NCBI RefSeq assembly: GCF_000519085.1
Contig: NZ_KI912577.1
Span: 1,803,331 to 1,867,330 of the forward strand
From: Methylobacterium sp. 10
Lineage (GTDB): Bacteria; Pseudomonadota; Alphaproteobacteria; Rhizobiales; Beijerinckiaceae
Length of the DNA: 64,000 bases
Direction: 5' to 3'
The translations under genes were made by a program, and so were the position numbers. Under the pieces are notes generated by a model. That model ran no database searches. It was not told the DNA's origin and worked only from the letters and a program-made list of their open reading frames with translations. Below, one piece after another: positions 1-9,596 of this stretch (position 1 is the stretch's first letter; every line of letters begins with the position of its first letter).

Positions 1-2
1 AG

Positions 3-437
3 GGCTATTGGCGCATGCGCGAGAAGACGGCGGCCGAGTTCAAGGCGGATGGGTTCTTCATCACCGGCGATCTCGGCAAGGTCGACGAGCGCGGCTACGT
101 CCATATCGTCGGGCGCGGCAAGGATCTCATCATCACCGGCGGCTACAACGTCTACCCGAAGGAAGTGGAGAACGAGATCGACGCGCTGCCGGGTGTGGTC
201 GAATCCGCCGTGATCGGCCTCGCCCATGCCGATTTCGGCGAGGGCGTCACGGCCATCGTCGTCGCCCGCCCGGATGCGCCGGGGGAGAGGGAGATCCTGA
301 GTATCCTCGAGGGGCGTCTCGCGCGGTTCAAATGCCCCAAGCGCGTCCTCTTCGCTGACGAGCTGCCGCGCAATGCCATGGGCAAGGTGCAGAAGAATCT
401 CCTGCGCGAGGAGCATGCCGGGCTCTATCGGTCCTGA
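3..437 (+). CDS. Malonyl-CoA / acyl-CoA synthetase, C-terminal part (5' truncated)
   Basis: This is the last 144 codons of an AMP-forming acyl-CoA synthetase; the frame is open to the left window edge, so the gene begins outside. The visible part is the mobile C-terminal domain. It shows the hinge-type stretch GDLGKVDERGYVHIVGRGKD, then ITGGYNVYPKEVE, and ends with the catalytic-lysine motif LPRNAMGKVQK. The segment GYWRMREKTAAEF before it resembles malonyl-CoA synthetase (MatB), which makes malonyl-CoA from malonate, ATP and CoA in the cytoplasm. The substrate is inferred from this resemblance alone, because the substrate-pocket domain lies outside the window. Confidence 0.8.
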   Translation, partial: GYWRMREKTAAEFKADGFFITGDLGKVDERGYVHIVGRGKDLIITGGYNVYPKEVENEIDALPGVVESAVIGLAHADFGEGVTAIVVARPDAPGEREILSILEGRLARFKCPKRVLFADELPRNAMGKVQKNLLREEHAGLYRS

Positions 438-524
438 AGGCCAGGGCGACGGAACGCTTTGGCGGGACGGCGGTTCTCGTCATCGAACGGCCAAGCTCGC
501 GCCGTCTCCCTCCCGGTTGCCGTC

Positions 525-1679
525 ATGCCTTCGTCTCAGCCTCAACATCCCGAGCCCGGGGAGTCGGGCTCTTCCCAGTCCCTGGCCTGGACCCTGGCCA
601 TGGGGGCGGCCCTCGTCGCCCTGTCGCTGGCGCCCCGGTCGCGCCGCCGGACGCAGGACGCGGGCGAACCCGCGTCGCGCCGCGACGAGGGCGCCCGCTC
701 GCATAGCGGGCGCAGCGCCGAATGGGTGGCAGCCACACAGGTCCATCGCGGCAGGGCGGCGGGCAGCCCCACCGAGATCACCCGCGCCGGTTGGAAGGAC
801 ATCGCCGTCCGCGTCTACCTGGAATTCAACAAGGACCGCGTGCTCGCTGTCGCCGCCGGGGTCACGTTCTTCACCCTGCTGTCGCTGTTTCCGGCCATCG
901 CCGCCCTGGTCTCCTGCTATGGGCTCGTGGCCGATGTGGGCGCGATCAACGAGCACCTCTCCAGCATGCGGGGGGTGCTACCTTCCAGCGCCATCGACAT
1001 CATCGGCGAACAGGTGAAGCGGATCGCCGCCAAGGACAACGGCACCCTGGGCCTGACCTTCTTCTCCAGCCTCGTCCTCTCGCTCTGGAGTGCCAACGCC
1101 GCCATGAAGGCGATGTTCGATGCGCTCAACGTCGTCTACGAGGAACAGGAGAAGCGCTCCTTCGTGATGCTGAACCTGCGCTCCCTGACCTTCACCGTCG
1201 GGGCGCTCCTCTTCACCATCCTGGCGCTCACCAGCATCGTCGTGCTGCCGGTCGTGTTCAATTTCTTCGGTTTCGGGCAGGGCGCCCGGCTGATCGCCCT
1301 GTTGCGCTGGCCATTCCTTCTCGTCGTCCTTCTCGGAGGCCTCTCGCTGCTCTACCGCTATGGCCCGAGCCGTGAGCGGCCGCGCTGGCGCTGGGTCGGT
1401 ACGGGCGGCGCCGTCGCCGGCCTGCTCTGGCTCGCTGCCTCGATCCTGTTCTCCTGGTACGTCGCCAGCTTCGGCAATTACAACGAGACCTACGGTTCCC
1501 TCGGCGCCGCCATCGGCTTCATGACGTGGATCTGGATCTCCACCACGATCGTGCTCCTGGGCGCCGAGATCAATGCGGAGATGGAGCACCAGACCGCACG
1601 CGACACAACCACCGGCCCGGAAAAGCCCATGGGCGAGCGCGAGGCGCGGATGGCCGATACGATCGGCGCGGCGGCGTGA
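525..1679 (+). CDS. YihY/BrkB family inner-membrane protein
   Basis: About 384 residues. The N-terminal ~90 residues are low-complexity and arginine-rich with one hydrophobic stretch. A typical YihY/BrkB domain follows, starting around GWKDIAVRVYLEF and containing GVTFFTLLSLFPAIAALVS, several further membrane segments and the conserved end YGSLGAAIGFMTWIWIS...LGAEINAE. The family is widespread and its function is unsettled; the virulence-factor and RNase BN names attached to it are historical. The ATG at 525 was preferred to a TTG at 459 because the extra 22 residues look non-coding. No clear ribosome binding site precedes either start. Confidence 0.82.
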   Translation: MPSSQPQHPEPGESGSSQSLAWTLAMGAALVALSLAPRSRRRTQDAGEPASRRDEGARSHSGRSAEWVAATQVHRGRAAGSPTEITRAGWKDIAVRVYLEFNKDRVLAVAAGVTFFTLLSLFPAIAALVSCYGLVADVGAINEHLSSMRGVLPSSAIDIIGEQVKRIAAKDNGTLGLTFFSSLVLSLWSANAAMKAMFDALNVVYEEQEKRSFVMLNLRSLTFTVGALLFTILALTSIVVLPVVFNFFGFGQGARLIALLRWPFLLVVLLGGLSLLYRYGPSRERPRWRWVGTGGAVAGLLWLAASILFSWYVASFGNYNETYGSLGAAIGFMTWIWISTTIVLLGAEINAEMEHQTARDTTTGPEKPMGEREARMADTIGAAA

Positions 1680-1743
1680 CAGGGTGCCGTATGCCCCTGG
1701 AATGCCTATCTCTCCGGAATATCCCGAAGAACCGGAGGCGACC

Positions 1744-2151
1744 ATGAGCGAGACCGAGGCAGACATTGGCCAGCGCACCGAGGCCGAGTGGCGCGAGATC
1801 CTGACGCCGGACCAGTACCGGGTCCTGCGCGAGCATGGCACGGAGCGGGCCGGGACGAGCTGCCTCAACGCCGAGAAGCGGCCCGGCACGTTCCACTGCG
1901 CGGGCTGCGATGCGCCGCTGTTCGAGAACACCACCAAGTTCGAGTCCGGCACCGGCTGGCCGAGCTTCTTCGATCCTCTCGACGGCGCGGTGGAGACGAA
2001 GTCCGACCGCAGTCACTGGATGGTACGGACCGAAGTGCATTGCGCCCGCTGCAAAGGTCATCTCGGCCACGTCTTCGACGATGGTCCGGCACCGACGGGG
2101 CTACGCTACTGCATGAACGGCATTTCATTGCGCTTCGAGCCGAATACCTGA
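1744..2151 (+). CDS. msrB: Peptide-methionine (R)-S-oxide reductase MsrB
   Basis: 135 residues, a normal length for MsrB. The enzyme reduces methionine-R-sulfoxide in proteins using thioredoxin. Two CxxC zinc pairs are visible (C52/C55 in CAGC and C100/C103 in CARC). The conserved GTGWPSFF and GHLGHVFDDGP blocks are present, as is the catalytic cysteine in RYCMN (C123). C40 in GTSCLN sits where some family members carry a resolving cysteine. The start at 1744 is supported by GGAGG at 1734-1738; the open frame extends upstream but that extension looks non-coding. No signal peptide is seen, so a cytoplasmic location is likely. Confidence 0.95.
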   Translation: MSETEADIGQRTEAEWREILTPDQYRVLREHGTERAGTSCLNAEKRPGTFHCAGCDAPLFENTTKFESGTGWPSFFDPLDGAVETKSDRSHWMVRTEVHCARCKGHLGHVFDDGPAPTGLRYCMNGISLRFEPNT

Positions 2152-2184
2152 GCCCATTGGGATGAATTCCAAAAAATCGGGAGG

Positions 2185-2202
2185 GGCCATGCACGTGTGG
2201 CC
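2185..2202 (+). terminator. Possible terminator hairpin after msrB
   Basis: GGCCA and TGGCC arms (2185-2189 and 2198-2202) can be extended by two wobble pairs. T-rich sequence follows (TTGATTT, then TTTTTTC about 15 bases on). The stem is short, so this is tentative. The rest of the 293-base gap between msrB and the next gene shows no recognisable feature. Confidence 0.3.
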
Positions 2203-2444
2203 TTGATTTAGTCCCATTTTTTCTTAGTCGAAAGAACGTGGCCTTCTGCGTTGTGCGCCGTCAGGCTCGCCAGGTTCGAGGCCCGTCGCGTCCGTAAGGC
2301 CCGTGCCGCCCGGTTTCCACAGGCCGGGTGTTCCGTCGCCGCCGAAACAGGATATGGCTACGAGCGGGGCCAGAGTGCGCCCACTGCACGGCGCTCCCGA
2401 GGGACCGCTTGCCGTGACGAGCCGATCCGGGGGGAGAAGAGTAC

Positions 2445-3338
2445 ATGAGTGTCGTTCGTCGGTTTCTGGTCGCGCCATCCCTCGTCCGCCTGATCCGCAA
2501 GGAACGCGGCGGTTCGAAGATCACCGAGGGCTATTTCGCTCCCCAGGCCGGTCGTACGTCCTATGTCCGCGTCGATGGCCAGAACTGCCACCTTGTCCTC
2601 GTCACCACGGCGCCGGACGGGACGTCGAGCGAGGAGCGGACCGACGTCCCCCGCGCCCATGGTGACGCGCTCCTCGATGTCTGCTCCGGCAAGGCGATCT
2701 ATGATCGTGCGGTCCTGGCCCTCGGCAACGGCCGTGAGGCTTTGGTCGACCGCTACGCGACGCCGGGCGCCCTCGATCTGCTCAGCGTCGTGTTCGACGA
2801 GCCCGGCCAGGCGGCGGCTTTCGTGCCTCCGGCCTGGTTCGGCGAGGACGTTTCCGAGAATGCCGCCTATGACCGGCATGCCGTGGCGATCCAGGGCGTG
2901 CCTCAGACCGGCGAGGTTGCCCTCAGCAACGCCGCCCTCGAGGCAATCCTCGATCTTCTCGAGCCTCGCTTCGGCTTCGGACGCTTCAATGCTCCGCCAC
3001 CGAAAGCCACCGAGGACGAGGCGACCCTTCGAGCCAATCGCCGAGCCGCGGTTCTGGCGGCCAAATCCGCCGCGCCCGCTGCCGTGCCGGTGGAAGAGCC
3101 CGCACCGCAGCCCGTCGCCGAAGAGCGCAGTGAGGAACGGCGCGAAGAGCCGGCCGCCGAGGAAGCCCCCGCCGCCGAGACCCCGATCCGGACAGATGCC
3201 CGGATCGATGACGTGATCGAGAGCCTGTCCCAGGCCCTCGGAGCGTCTCAGCCCACCCGTACCGCAGGTCGCGACGACGATCCGGCCGCCGAATTCGAGC
3301 GCTGGACCGTGCGTCCCCGCCGTACTCCACAGACCTGA
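2445..3338 (+). CDS. Conserved protein of unknown function with CYTH-like start
   Basis: 297 residues, preceded by a strong purine-rich ribosome binding site (GGGGGGAGAAG). Residues 1-45 (RRFLVAPSLVRLIRKERGGS, then EGYF) are reminiscent of the first strand of a CYTH/adenylate-cyclase-2 domain. The ExExK signature of active CYTH enzymes is not visible, so any such fold would be degenerate. Residues 185-255 are an Ala/Pro/Glu-rich, probably disordered linker. The last 50 residues contain a short predicted helix (IDDVIESLSQALG). There is no signal peptide or membrane segment. It stands alone between msrB and dctA. No function is assigned. Confidence 0.7.
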   Translation: MSVVRRFLVAPSLVRLIRKERGGSKITEGYFAPQAGRTSYVRVDGQNCHLVLVTTAPDGTSSEERTDVPRAHGDALLDVCSGKAIYDRAVLALGNGREALVDRYATPGALDLLSVVFDEPGQAAAFVPPAWFGEDVSENAAYDRHAVAIQGVPQTGEVALSNAALEAILDLLEPRFGFGRFNAPPPKATEDEATLRANRRAAVLAAKSAAPAAVPVEEPAPQPVAEERSEERREEPAAEEAPAAETPIRTDARIDDVIESLSQALGASQPTRTAGRDDDPAAEFERWTVRPRRTPQT

Positions 3339-3605
3339 ACCGTCTAAACCGGAGATGAGCTGGGCTCATCTGCGGGCGGCTTGGGGTGCCCCGGCGGCAC
3401 CGGGCATATCCGGCAAAGTCGGTGCACGACAATCGTATGCAATAACGCGGTAGAGCCTCATCGCGTTACAGAACCGGCCTATCCTCACGGTTTCAGCGGG
3501 AAACAAAGATTATCTCTCATAGCCTCGTTGAGGCGAGGGATTAAACTCGCTAGCGTCTCGACAAGACAGACGAGCGTGCGCCCAAAGAGGCGCCTGTGAG
3601 GGAAC

Positions 3606-4997
3606 ATGGCTCAGACCACCGTCCATGCCGGAGGCAGCGCGCCGGCAGCACCGACACCTCACGAGCCTTGGTACAAGGTCCTCTACATCCAAGTGCTGAT
3701 CGCCATCGCGCTTGGCATCCTTCTCGGATATCTGCACCCCGAATGGGGCAAGTCCGTCAAATGGCTGGGCGACGCCTTCATCGCGCTGATCAAGATGATG
3801 ATCGCACCGATCATCTTCTGTACCATCGTCCACGGCATCGCCTCAATCGGCGACTTGAAGAAAGTCGGCCGCGTAGGCCTGAAGGCGCTGGTCTACTTCG
3901 AGGTGGTCTCCACCATTGCGCTTCTGATTGGTATCCTTGTCGGTGAGGTGGTGAAGCCGGGTGCCGGTTTCAATGCCGATGTGAGCAAGCTCGACGGTAA
4001 ATCGGTGGAGAAATACGCCAAGATCGCGGCCGACGACTCCGTCACCGGCCACATCATGGCGCTGATCCCGAAGAGCTTCTTCGATGCCTTCGCCACGGGT
4101 GATCTTCTTCAGGTCCTGCTAATCTCGATCCTGACCGGCGTCGTCGTCACCGGCATGGGCAAGCGCGGCGAGGCCATCACGCACGCCATCGACACGGCGG
4201 GCCAGGTCTTCTTCCGCATCATCGGTCTCGTGGTGAAGCTCGCGCCCATCGGTGCTTTCGGCGCCATGGCCTTCACCATCGGCCAGTACGGCATCGGCAA
4301 GGTGATCGATCTCGCCTGGCTCGTAGGCACCTTCTACGTCACGGCCTTCCTGTTCGTGGTCCTTGTCCTGGGCGGCATTGCCCGTGTGGCCGGCTTCTCG
4401 ATCTTCAAGTTCCTGGCCTATATCAAGGACGAACTCCTCATCGTGCTCGGCACCTCGTCTTCCGAGACGGTGCTGCCGCACATGATGACGAAGATGCGTC
4501 GCCTCGGCGCCTCGGATTCCGTCGTGGGCCTCGTGATCCCCACCGGCTACTCGTTCAATCTCGACGGCACCAACATCTACATGACCCTGGCGACTCTGTT
4601 CCTGGCCCAGGCCGTGGGCGCTGACCTGTCCTTCGCCCAGTACGCCACCATTATCCTCGTGGCGATGCTGACCTCGAAGGGGGCCTCCGGCGTTACGGGT
4701 GCCGGCTTCATCACCCTCGCGGCCACGCTCAGTGCCATCCCCAACAACCCGGTACCCGTGGCCGCCATGACCCTGATCCTGGGCGTCGACAAGTTCATGT
4801 CGGAATGCAGGGCCATCACCAACCTGATCGGCAACGGCGTCGCCACGGTGGTGGTCAGCCGCTGGGAGGGCGAACTCGACCAGGAGAAGCTGAATCAGGT
4901 CATGGCGCATCCCTTCTCCATCGGCACAGACATCTCGGACCATGCGCCGAACATGGACCAGGAACCCGCTCCCCGTCCGGCCGTCGCCGCGCGGTAG
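3606..4997 (+). CDS. dctA: C4-dicarboxylate transport protein DctA
   Basis: 463 residues, a sodium/proton-dicarboxylate symporter of the DAACS (glutamate transporter) family that imports succinate, malate and fumarate across the inner membrane. Visible landmarks are the first membrane segment ([19 protein letters not shown]), the serine-rich hairpin SSSETVLP, the NLDGT motif in [19 protein letters not shown], and [17 protein letters not shown]. The start follows GAGGGA by three bases. The upstream 267 bases contain a possible weak sigma-70 promoter (TTGAGG around 3527, CTAGCG about 16 bases on) but no convincing sigma-54 box, and no dctBD pair lies nearby. The next gene begins nine bases after its stop. 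Confidence 0.95.
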   Translation: MAQTTVHAGGSAPAAPTPHEPWYKVLYIQVLIAIALGILLGYLHPEWGKSVKWLGDAFIALIKMMIAPIIFCTIVHGIASIGDLKKVGRVGLKALVYFEVVSTIALLIGILVGEVVKPGAGFNADVSKLDGKSVEKYAKIAADDSVTGHIMALIPKSFFDAFATGDLLQVLLISILTGVVVTGMGKRGEAITHAIDTAGQVFFRIIGLVVKLAPIGAFGAMAFTIGQYGIGKVIDLAWLVGTFYVTAFLFVVLVLGGIARVAGFSIFKFLAYIKDELLIVLGTSSSETVLPHMMTKMRRLGASDSVVGLVIPTGYSFNLDGTNIYMTLATLFLAQAVGADLSFAQYATIILVAMLTSKGASGVTGAGFITLAATLSAIPNNPVPVAAMTLILGVDKFMSECRAITNLIGNGVATVVVSRWEGELDQEKLNQVMAHPFSIGTDISDHAPNMDQEPAPRPAVAAR

Positions 4998-5006
4998 AGC
5001 CGAGTC

Positions 5007-5927
5007 GTGGACCCGACGCGCCTGCGCATCGGGATCGACCTCGGCGGCACCAAGATCGCCGGCATCGTCCTCGATGCCGGTGGTGCCGTTCGTGCCGAGG
5101 CGCGGATCCCGACCCCGCGGAACGATTACGACGCCACCCTGGACGCGATCGCCGCGCTCGTCCTGCGCCTGGAGCGCGATGCCGGAGGCATTGGCAGCGT
5201 CGGCATCGGCATGCCGGGTGCGATCGCGCCCGGCACCGGCCTCGTGAAGAACGCCAACTCGGTCTGGCTGAACGGCAGGCCCTTCGTCATCGATCTCAAG
5301 GCACGGCTTGGCCGACCGGTCCGCGCCGAGAACGATGCCAATTGCCTCGCCGTCTCCGAGGCGGTGGACGGTGCGGGCGCCGGCTCGCGGGTCGTCTGGG
5401 CCATCATTCTCGGGACCGGCGTCGGCTCCGGCATCGCCATCGACGGGGTCGCCCTGTCGGGTGCCAACCGCATCGCCGGCGAATGGGGGCACAACCCGCT
5501 TCCCGCCCCTCGTGACGATGAGCGGCCTGGTCCATCCTGCTACTGCGGCCGGCATGGCTGTATCGAGACGTGGCTGTCCGGCCCCGGTCTCGCCGCCGAC
5601 CATGGCCGTCGGACCGGCACGGTCGCTCCGACCGGTGAATCCGTCATCGCCGCCGCGCGCGCCGGCGATGACGCCGCATGTGAGAGCATCGGCCGCTATC
5701 GGGAGCGGCTCGCGCGTGCAATGGCGGGCGTGATCAACATCCTGGACCCCGACGTGGTGGTCCTCGGCGGCGGATTGTCGACGGTGCCGGAGCTGATTGC
5801 CGATCTGGCAGGAGAGATCCTTCCGCACGTCTTCTCCCCGGGATGCGACACACCGATCCGGATGAGCCGCCACGGCGATGCATCCGGCGTACGGGGTGCA
5901 GCCTGGTTATGGCGCATCCCCACCTGA
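5007..5927 (+). CDS. mak: ROK family fructokinase/mannokinase (Mak type)
   Basis: 306 residues, sugar kinase of the ROK family; residue blocks match E. coli Mak, so fructose (and possibly mannose) phosphorylation by ATP is the best guess. Motifs run in the usual order: phosphate-1 DLGGTK (11-16), catalytic ENDANC (108-113), phosphate-2 ILGTGVGSG (134-142), GEWGHN (158-163), zinc site CYCGRHGCIE (178-187) and adenosine motif VVLGGG (251-256). It starts with GTG only nine bases after dctA, suggesting co-transcription. This regular ROK protein is a useful internal comparison for the permuted one at 33061-34140. Confidence 0.88.
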   Translation: MDPTRLRIGIDLGGTKIAGIVLDAGGAVRAEARIPTPRNDYDATLDAIAALVLRLERDAGGIGSVGIGMPGAIAPGTGLVKNANSVWLNGRPFVIDLKARLGRPVRAENDANCLAVSEAVDGAGAGSRVVWAIILGTGVGSGIAIDGVALSGANRIAGEWGHNPLPAPRDDERPGPSCYCGRHGCIETWLSGPGLAADHGRRTGTVAPTGESVIAAARAGDDAACESIGRYRERLARAMAGVINILDPDVVVLGGGLSTVPELIADLAGEILPHVFSPGCDTPIRMSRHGDASGVRGAAWLWRIPT

Positions 5928-5996
5928 ACCTCTCCCCATCGCGCCCCGTAGCCGGTATGGACGGGGACAATCACACAACGACGTGAGCGTATTTCC

Positions 5997-7274
5997 ATGA
6001 CGAGTCTGGCTTCCCTCGATCCCGCCGCCCGCGATGCGCTTCATGCGAAGACCCGCGAGGCCTACGAGGCCTTCAAGAGCCGCGGCCTCAAGCTCGACAT
6101 GACTCGTGGCAAGCCGGCGCCGGAGCAGCTCGACCTGTCGAGCGCGATGATGGCGCTGCCCGGCAACGGCGATCATTTCGCCGAGGCGGGTGACGATGCG
6201 CGCAACTATGGCGGCCTCCAGGGACTACCGGAAGCGCGCGCCCTGTTCGCGCCGATGGTACAGGCGCCGGCGGCCCAGATCGTCATCGGCGACAATTCGA
6301 GCCTAGCGCTCATGCACGATTGCATCGCCTGGGCTCTGCTGAAGGGCGTGCCCGGCTCGGTGAAGCCCTGGTCGAAGGAAGAGGATCCGGTCTTCCTCTG
6401 TCCCGTTCCCGGCTACGACCGTCACTTCGCCATCTGCGAAGCCCTAGGCATCCGCATGCTGCCCGTCCCCATGACCGGCCAGGGGCCGGACATGGACGTC
6501 GTCGAGAAACTGGCGGCCGATCCGGCCGTGAAGGGCATGTGGTGCGTGCCGAAATACGCCAATCCGAGCGGCGAGACCTATTCCGACGAGACCGTCCGGC
6601 GTCTCGCCGCCATGGAAACCGGCGCCCCCGATTTCCGACTGTTCTGGGACAACGCCTACACCGTCCACCACCTCACCGCCACGCGCCATCCCCTTGCCGA
6701 CATCCTCGCCCTCTGCGAGGAGGCCGGCCATCCCGACCGGCCCTTCATCTTCGCCTCGACCTCCAAGGTCACCCTGGCGGGAGCGGGCATCGCCGTGTTC
6801 GCCTCCTCCCCGGAGAACGTGCGCTGGTTCCTCGGCCGCTCCTTCTTCCGCACCATCGGGCCCGACAAGCTCAACCAGCTGCGCCACGTCCGCTTCCTGA
6901 AGGACATGGCCGGCATCGAGGCGCATATGGAGAAGCAGCGCGCATTGATCGCGCCGAAATTCCAGGCCGTCCTCGACGCTCTGGAGGCCCGGCTTGGTGG
7001 AACCGGCGCGGCGACCTGGACGAAGCCCGAAGGCGGCTACTTCATCACCGTCGATACGGTGGACGGCGCGGCCCAGCGGACCGTGGCGCTGGCCAAGGAG
7101 GCCGGCATCGCCCTGACGCCCGCCGGCGCGACCTCCCCCTATGGACGCGACCCGCATGACCGCACCCTGCGCCTCGCGCCGACCTTCCCCTCGCTCTCGG
7201 ACGTGAAGGCAGCGGCGGAGGGAATCGCATTGTGCATCCTCCTCGCCGGACTCGAGACCCGAACGGTTGCCTGA
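5997..7274 (+). CDS. Class I aminotransferase, aspartate aminotransferase type (Aminotran_MocR group)
   Basis: 425 residues, PLP-dependent. It resembles the long 'type I' aspartate aminotransferases seen in corynebacteria and alphaproteobacteria (Pfam Aminotran_MocR) rather than AspC. Visible are DMTRGKPAPEQLDLS near the N-terminus, the NYGGLQGLPEAR block, PKYANPSGETYS, the DNAY aspartate-tyrosine pair (about 218-221) that contacts PLP, and the Schiff-base lysine in STSKVTLAG (K257). There is no MocR-type DNA-binding domain. It most likely interconverts aspartate/oxaloacetate and glutamate/2-oxoglutarate. A strong hairpin follows the gene. Confidence 0.88.
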   Translation: MTSLASLDPAARDALHAKTREAYEAFKSRGLKLDMTRGKPAPEQLDLSSAMMALPGNGDHFAEAGDDARNYGGLQGLPEARALFAPMVQAPAAQIVIGDNSSLALMHDCIAWALLKGVPGSVKPWSKEEDPVFLCPVPGYDRHFAICEALGIRMLPVPMTGQGPDMDVVEKLAADPAVKGMWCVPKYANPSGETYSDETVRRLAAMETGAPDFRLFWDNAYTVHHLTATRHPLADILALCEEAGHPDRPFIFASTSKVTLAGAGIAVFASSPENVRWFLGRSFFRTIGPDKLNQLRHVRFLKDMAGIEAHMEKQRALIAPKFQAVLDALEARLGGTGAATWTKPEGGYFITVDTVDGAAQRTVALAKEAGIALTPAGATSPYGRDPHDRTLRLAPTFPSLSDVKAAAEGIALCILLAGLETRTVA

Positions 7275-7297
7275 CGCGAGCCGCCATTCCGGGCGCA

Positions 7298-7324
7298 CCC
7301 CCTCGCCAAATCTGGGCGGGGGGG
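7298..7324 (+). terminator. Terminator hairpin after the aminotransferase gene
   Basis: A 10-bp GC stem (CCCCCTCGCC at 7298-7307, GGCGGGGGGG at 7315-7324, one G-T wobble) encloses a 7-base loop and is followed by CTTTGCC. It lies 24 bases after the aminotransferase stop. Beyond it, up to gcrA at 7564, nothing else is recognisable. Confidence 0.5.
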
Positions 7325-7563
7325 CTTTGCCTGGAAAACGCGTCGCGGCGTCAGCTGAGGGGTGGGGAAGCTTTCGGGGCCGCCCGATCTCTCTCCCGCT
7401 CATTGCGGAAAGAGCCATGATTTTGCGATCCTCCGCCTCGCACTGGCGGACGGATTGCACGCTCATGGGATCAAGTGGGGACGCGCGCTCTCCCGACCTC
7501 CGACAGCACGGGACCCGTCACCGCCCGAGGTAAGCGGCGACAAATGAGCCGTGCGCTATAGAC

Positions 7564-8094
7564 TCAGCGGAAGCCGCCGACCCGGCGGTCGCGCTTGCGC
7601 TCGGCGGCGGGCTGATACGCGATCTCGGCGTGGTGCGTGCAATAGGGCAGGCCGGTGATCGAGCGGTCGCCGCAATAGTGAAACTCCGGCGTTGTCGGAT
7701 CCCCGAGGGGCCAGCGACACATGGATTCGCGCAGATCCATGATGGTCACGCGCTTGGACACGGCCAGAGGCATACCCTGGGCGGCGACCACCGCATTGAT
7801 CTCGGGAAACAGCGGGCTCGGGGCGGCAACTGGATCGGCTGCGGCCGCTAGCTCCACGACGTTGTCGGCCTCGGCCTCGGCATCGCGGATTGCAGGCTTC
7901 TTGCGACCATTGCCGGGCGAATCCGCCGCCTTGACGCGGCCCGACAGACCCAGCCGGTGGACCTTTCCGATGACGGCGTTGCGGGTGACGCCGCCGAGTT
8001 GCGTGGCGATCTGGCTCGCGCTCAGTCCCTCGTCCCAGAGACGTCGCAGTACCTCGACGCGCTCGTCCGTCCAGCCAGCACCGGTATCCGTCAT
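7564..8094 (-). CDS. gcrA: Cell-cycle regulator GcrA
   Basis: 176 residues. GcrA is an alphaproteobacterial transcription cofactor that binds RNA polymerase sigma-70 and acts at promoters carrying CcrM-methylated GANTC. The N-terminal helix-turn-helix is almost canonical: GWTDERVEVLRRLWDEGLSA, then SQIATQLGGVTRNAVIGKVH. The middle is a variable linker, and the conserved C-terminal sigma-binding region shows CRWPLGDP, FHYCG and YCTHH. The ATG at 8094 was chosen because GGAGG lies six bases upstream on the minus strand; an in-frame ATG at 8109 is the alternative. A GATTC (GANTC class) lies at 8116-8120. Confidence 0.95.
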   Translation of the reverse strand: MTDTGAGWTDERVEVLRRLWDEGLSASQIATQLGGVTRNAVIGKVHRLGLSGRVKAADSPGNGRKKPAIRDAEAEADNVVELAAAADPVAAPSPLFPEINAVVAAQGMPLAVSKRVTIMDLRESMCRWPLGDPTTPEFHYCGDRSITGLPYCTHHAEIAYQPAAERKRDRRVGGFR

Positions 8095-8115
8095 CGCCCC
8101 CTCCGACATCCGCTC

Positions 8116-8120
8116 GATTC
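8116..8120. promoter_or_regulatory. GANTC (CcrM) site upstream of gcrA
   Basis: GATTC lies 22 bases upstream of the gcrA start codon. GANTC is the CcrM methylation target that GcrA recognises. It is the only GANTC seen in the 385-base gap between gcrA and the divergent fbpC. A single five-base site can occur by chance. No other feature was recognised in that gap. Confidence 0.3.
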
Positions 8121-8479
8121 CCCCGACCGACACGGGACGATCCCTGCGACACCTCGCATGGCCACTCCGCCCGTTGCCAAACAGATGTTGGTCGCGCAGG
8201 GCACCCTTACGACGACGATCGGAACCGTACAGGACGCCTCGACACGGATGCAAGAGCGCCCGGAAGGAGGGGGGAACTTTCCACCGGCAAACCGTCGGGG
8301 GGCGTCCCGCATGCACTCCGAAAGAGCCGGCCGGGACGCGGCTCCGCCATGAGGGCGATGGCGCAATCCCTCGTTCGCCCCCGACCGAGCTGCCCGCAGG
8401 CCCAGCTTCCCCTTGACCTGAGGCGGTATCGGGCGAGAAGCGCGTGTTTCAACACGATCCGAACATTGAGGAACAGGTC

Positions 8480-9559
8480 ATGGCCGCGACCGATCCGATC
8501 GAGGGACGCTGCCCCGGCGAGGTGCCGCCGCGCCTTGAGACACGCGGGCTCAGCGTCGATTTCGGCCGCAAGCACGCTCTCGACCATGTTTCCCTCGCGG
8601 TCCGGGCGGGAGAAATCATCGCGCTTCTCGGTGATTCTGGTTGCGGCAAGAGCACCCTGTTGCGGGCGGTGGCAGGCCTCGAACAGCCGAGCGGCGGGCT
8701 TGTCCTTCTCGATGGTCAGGTGATGAGCGCCCAGACGCCGCCGGAAGAGCGCGGCGTCGGCCTGATGTTCCAGGATTACGCTCTGTTCCCCCATCTTACC
8801 GTCATGCAGAATGTCCGCTTCGGTCTCCACCGGCTACGCGCCGGCGACGCCGAGGCCGTCGCCAAGGCGCGGCTGGAACAAGTCGGCCTCGCCGACCGGG
8901 CTTCGAGCTATCCCGGCTCGCTGTCGGGCGGGGAGAGCCAGCGTGTGGCGCTTGCCCGCGCCCTGGCGCCGGGGCCGCGGGTGCTCCTTCTCGACGAGCC
9001 GTTCTCGAATCTCGATCGGCGCAACCGGGACAGGGTACGGGCCGACACGATCTCGGTCTTGCGCGCCACCGGCGCCACCGCGCTTCTGGTGACCCACGAC
9101 CCGGAGGAGGCGTTGCTGGTGAGTGACCGCATCGTCCTGATGCGGGGCGGGCGCATCGTCCAGATCGGCACCGGCGCGGAACTCTATCAGCACCCGCTTT
9201 CGCACTTCGCCGCAAATTTCTTCGGCGATCTCATTACTTTTCCCTCCCGCTGCACGAACGGCGCTGCTGCCACGCCGTTCGGCGCAGTTCCGGCACCCGG
9301 GATCGCGAACGGCGCACCGGTCACCGCCTGCGTCAGGCCCGAGGCGATCGGCCTGTTGGGCCCCGAATCCGGTCATCCGGCGCGGGTCATCCGCCGCCGT
9401 TTCCTCGGACCCGTCGTGGAACTGACCCTGGCGGCGGAGGGATTTCCCGAACCTTTCCGCCTCACGGTCGCCGACGAGACAGCGGCGGGGGAGGGTGATC
9501 GTGTCGGCCTGATCCTGGCCAAGGGGGCGGGGTTGGTTTTTTCCGCAGAATTGGATTAA
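8480..9559 (+). CDS. fbpC: Iron(III) ABC transporter, ATP-binding protein (FbpC type)
   Basis: 359 residues. Walker A is GDSGCGKST (51-59), the signature is LSGGESQR (148-155), Walker B is VLLLDEP (168-174) and the switch histidine is in VTHD. A C-terminal ~110-residue regulatory extension (TOBE-like, as in FbpC/PotA) follows. It powers the permease encoded two genes downstream. The ATG at 8480 has GAGGAA six bases upstream (8468-8473); a GTG at 8444 in the same frame is less likely. The binding-protein gene follows after 125 bases that contain a palindrome. Confidence 0.9.
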   Translation: MAATDPIEGRCPGEVPPRLETRGLSVDFGRKHALDHVSLAVRAGEIIALLGDSGCGKSTLLRAVAGLEQPSGGLVLLDGQVMSAQTPPEERGVGLMFQDYALFPHLTVMQNVRFGLHRLRAGDAEAVAKARLEQVGLADRASSYPGSLSGGESQRVALARALAPGPRVLLLDEPFSNLDRRNRDRVRADTISVLRATGATALLVTHDPEEALLVSDRIVLMRGGRIVQIGTGAELYQHPLSHFAANFFGDLITFPSRCTNGAAATPFGAVPAPGIANGAPVTACVRPEAIGLLGPESGHPARVIRRRFLGPVVELTLAAEGFPEPFRLTVADETAAGEGDRVGLILAKGAGLVFSAELD

Positions 9560-9596
9560 CCGAGCCTGGCTGTTCGTGTTCGGCAATATCCAGAAG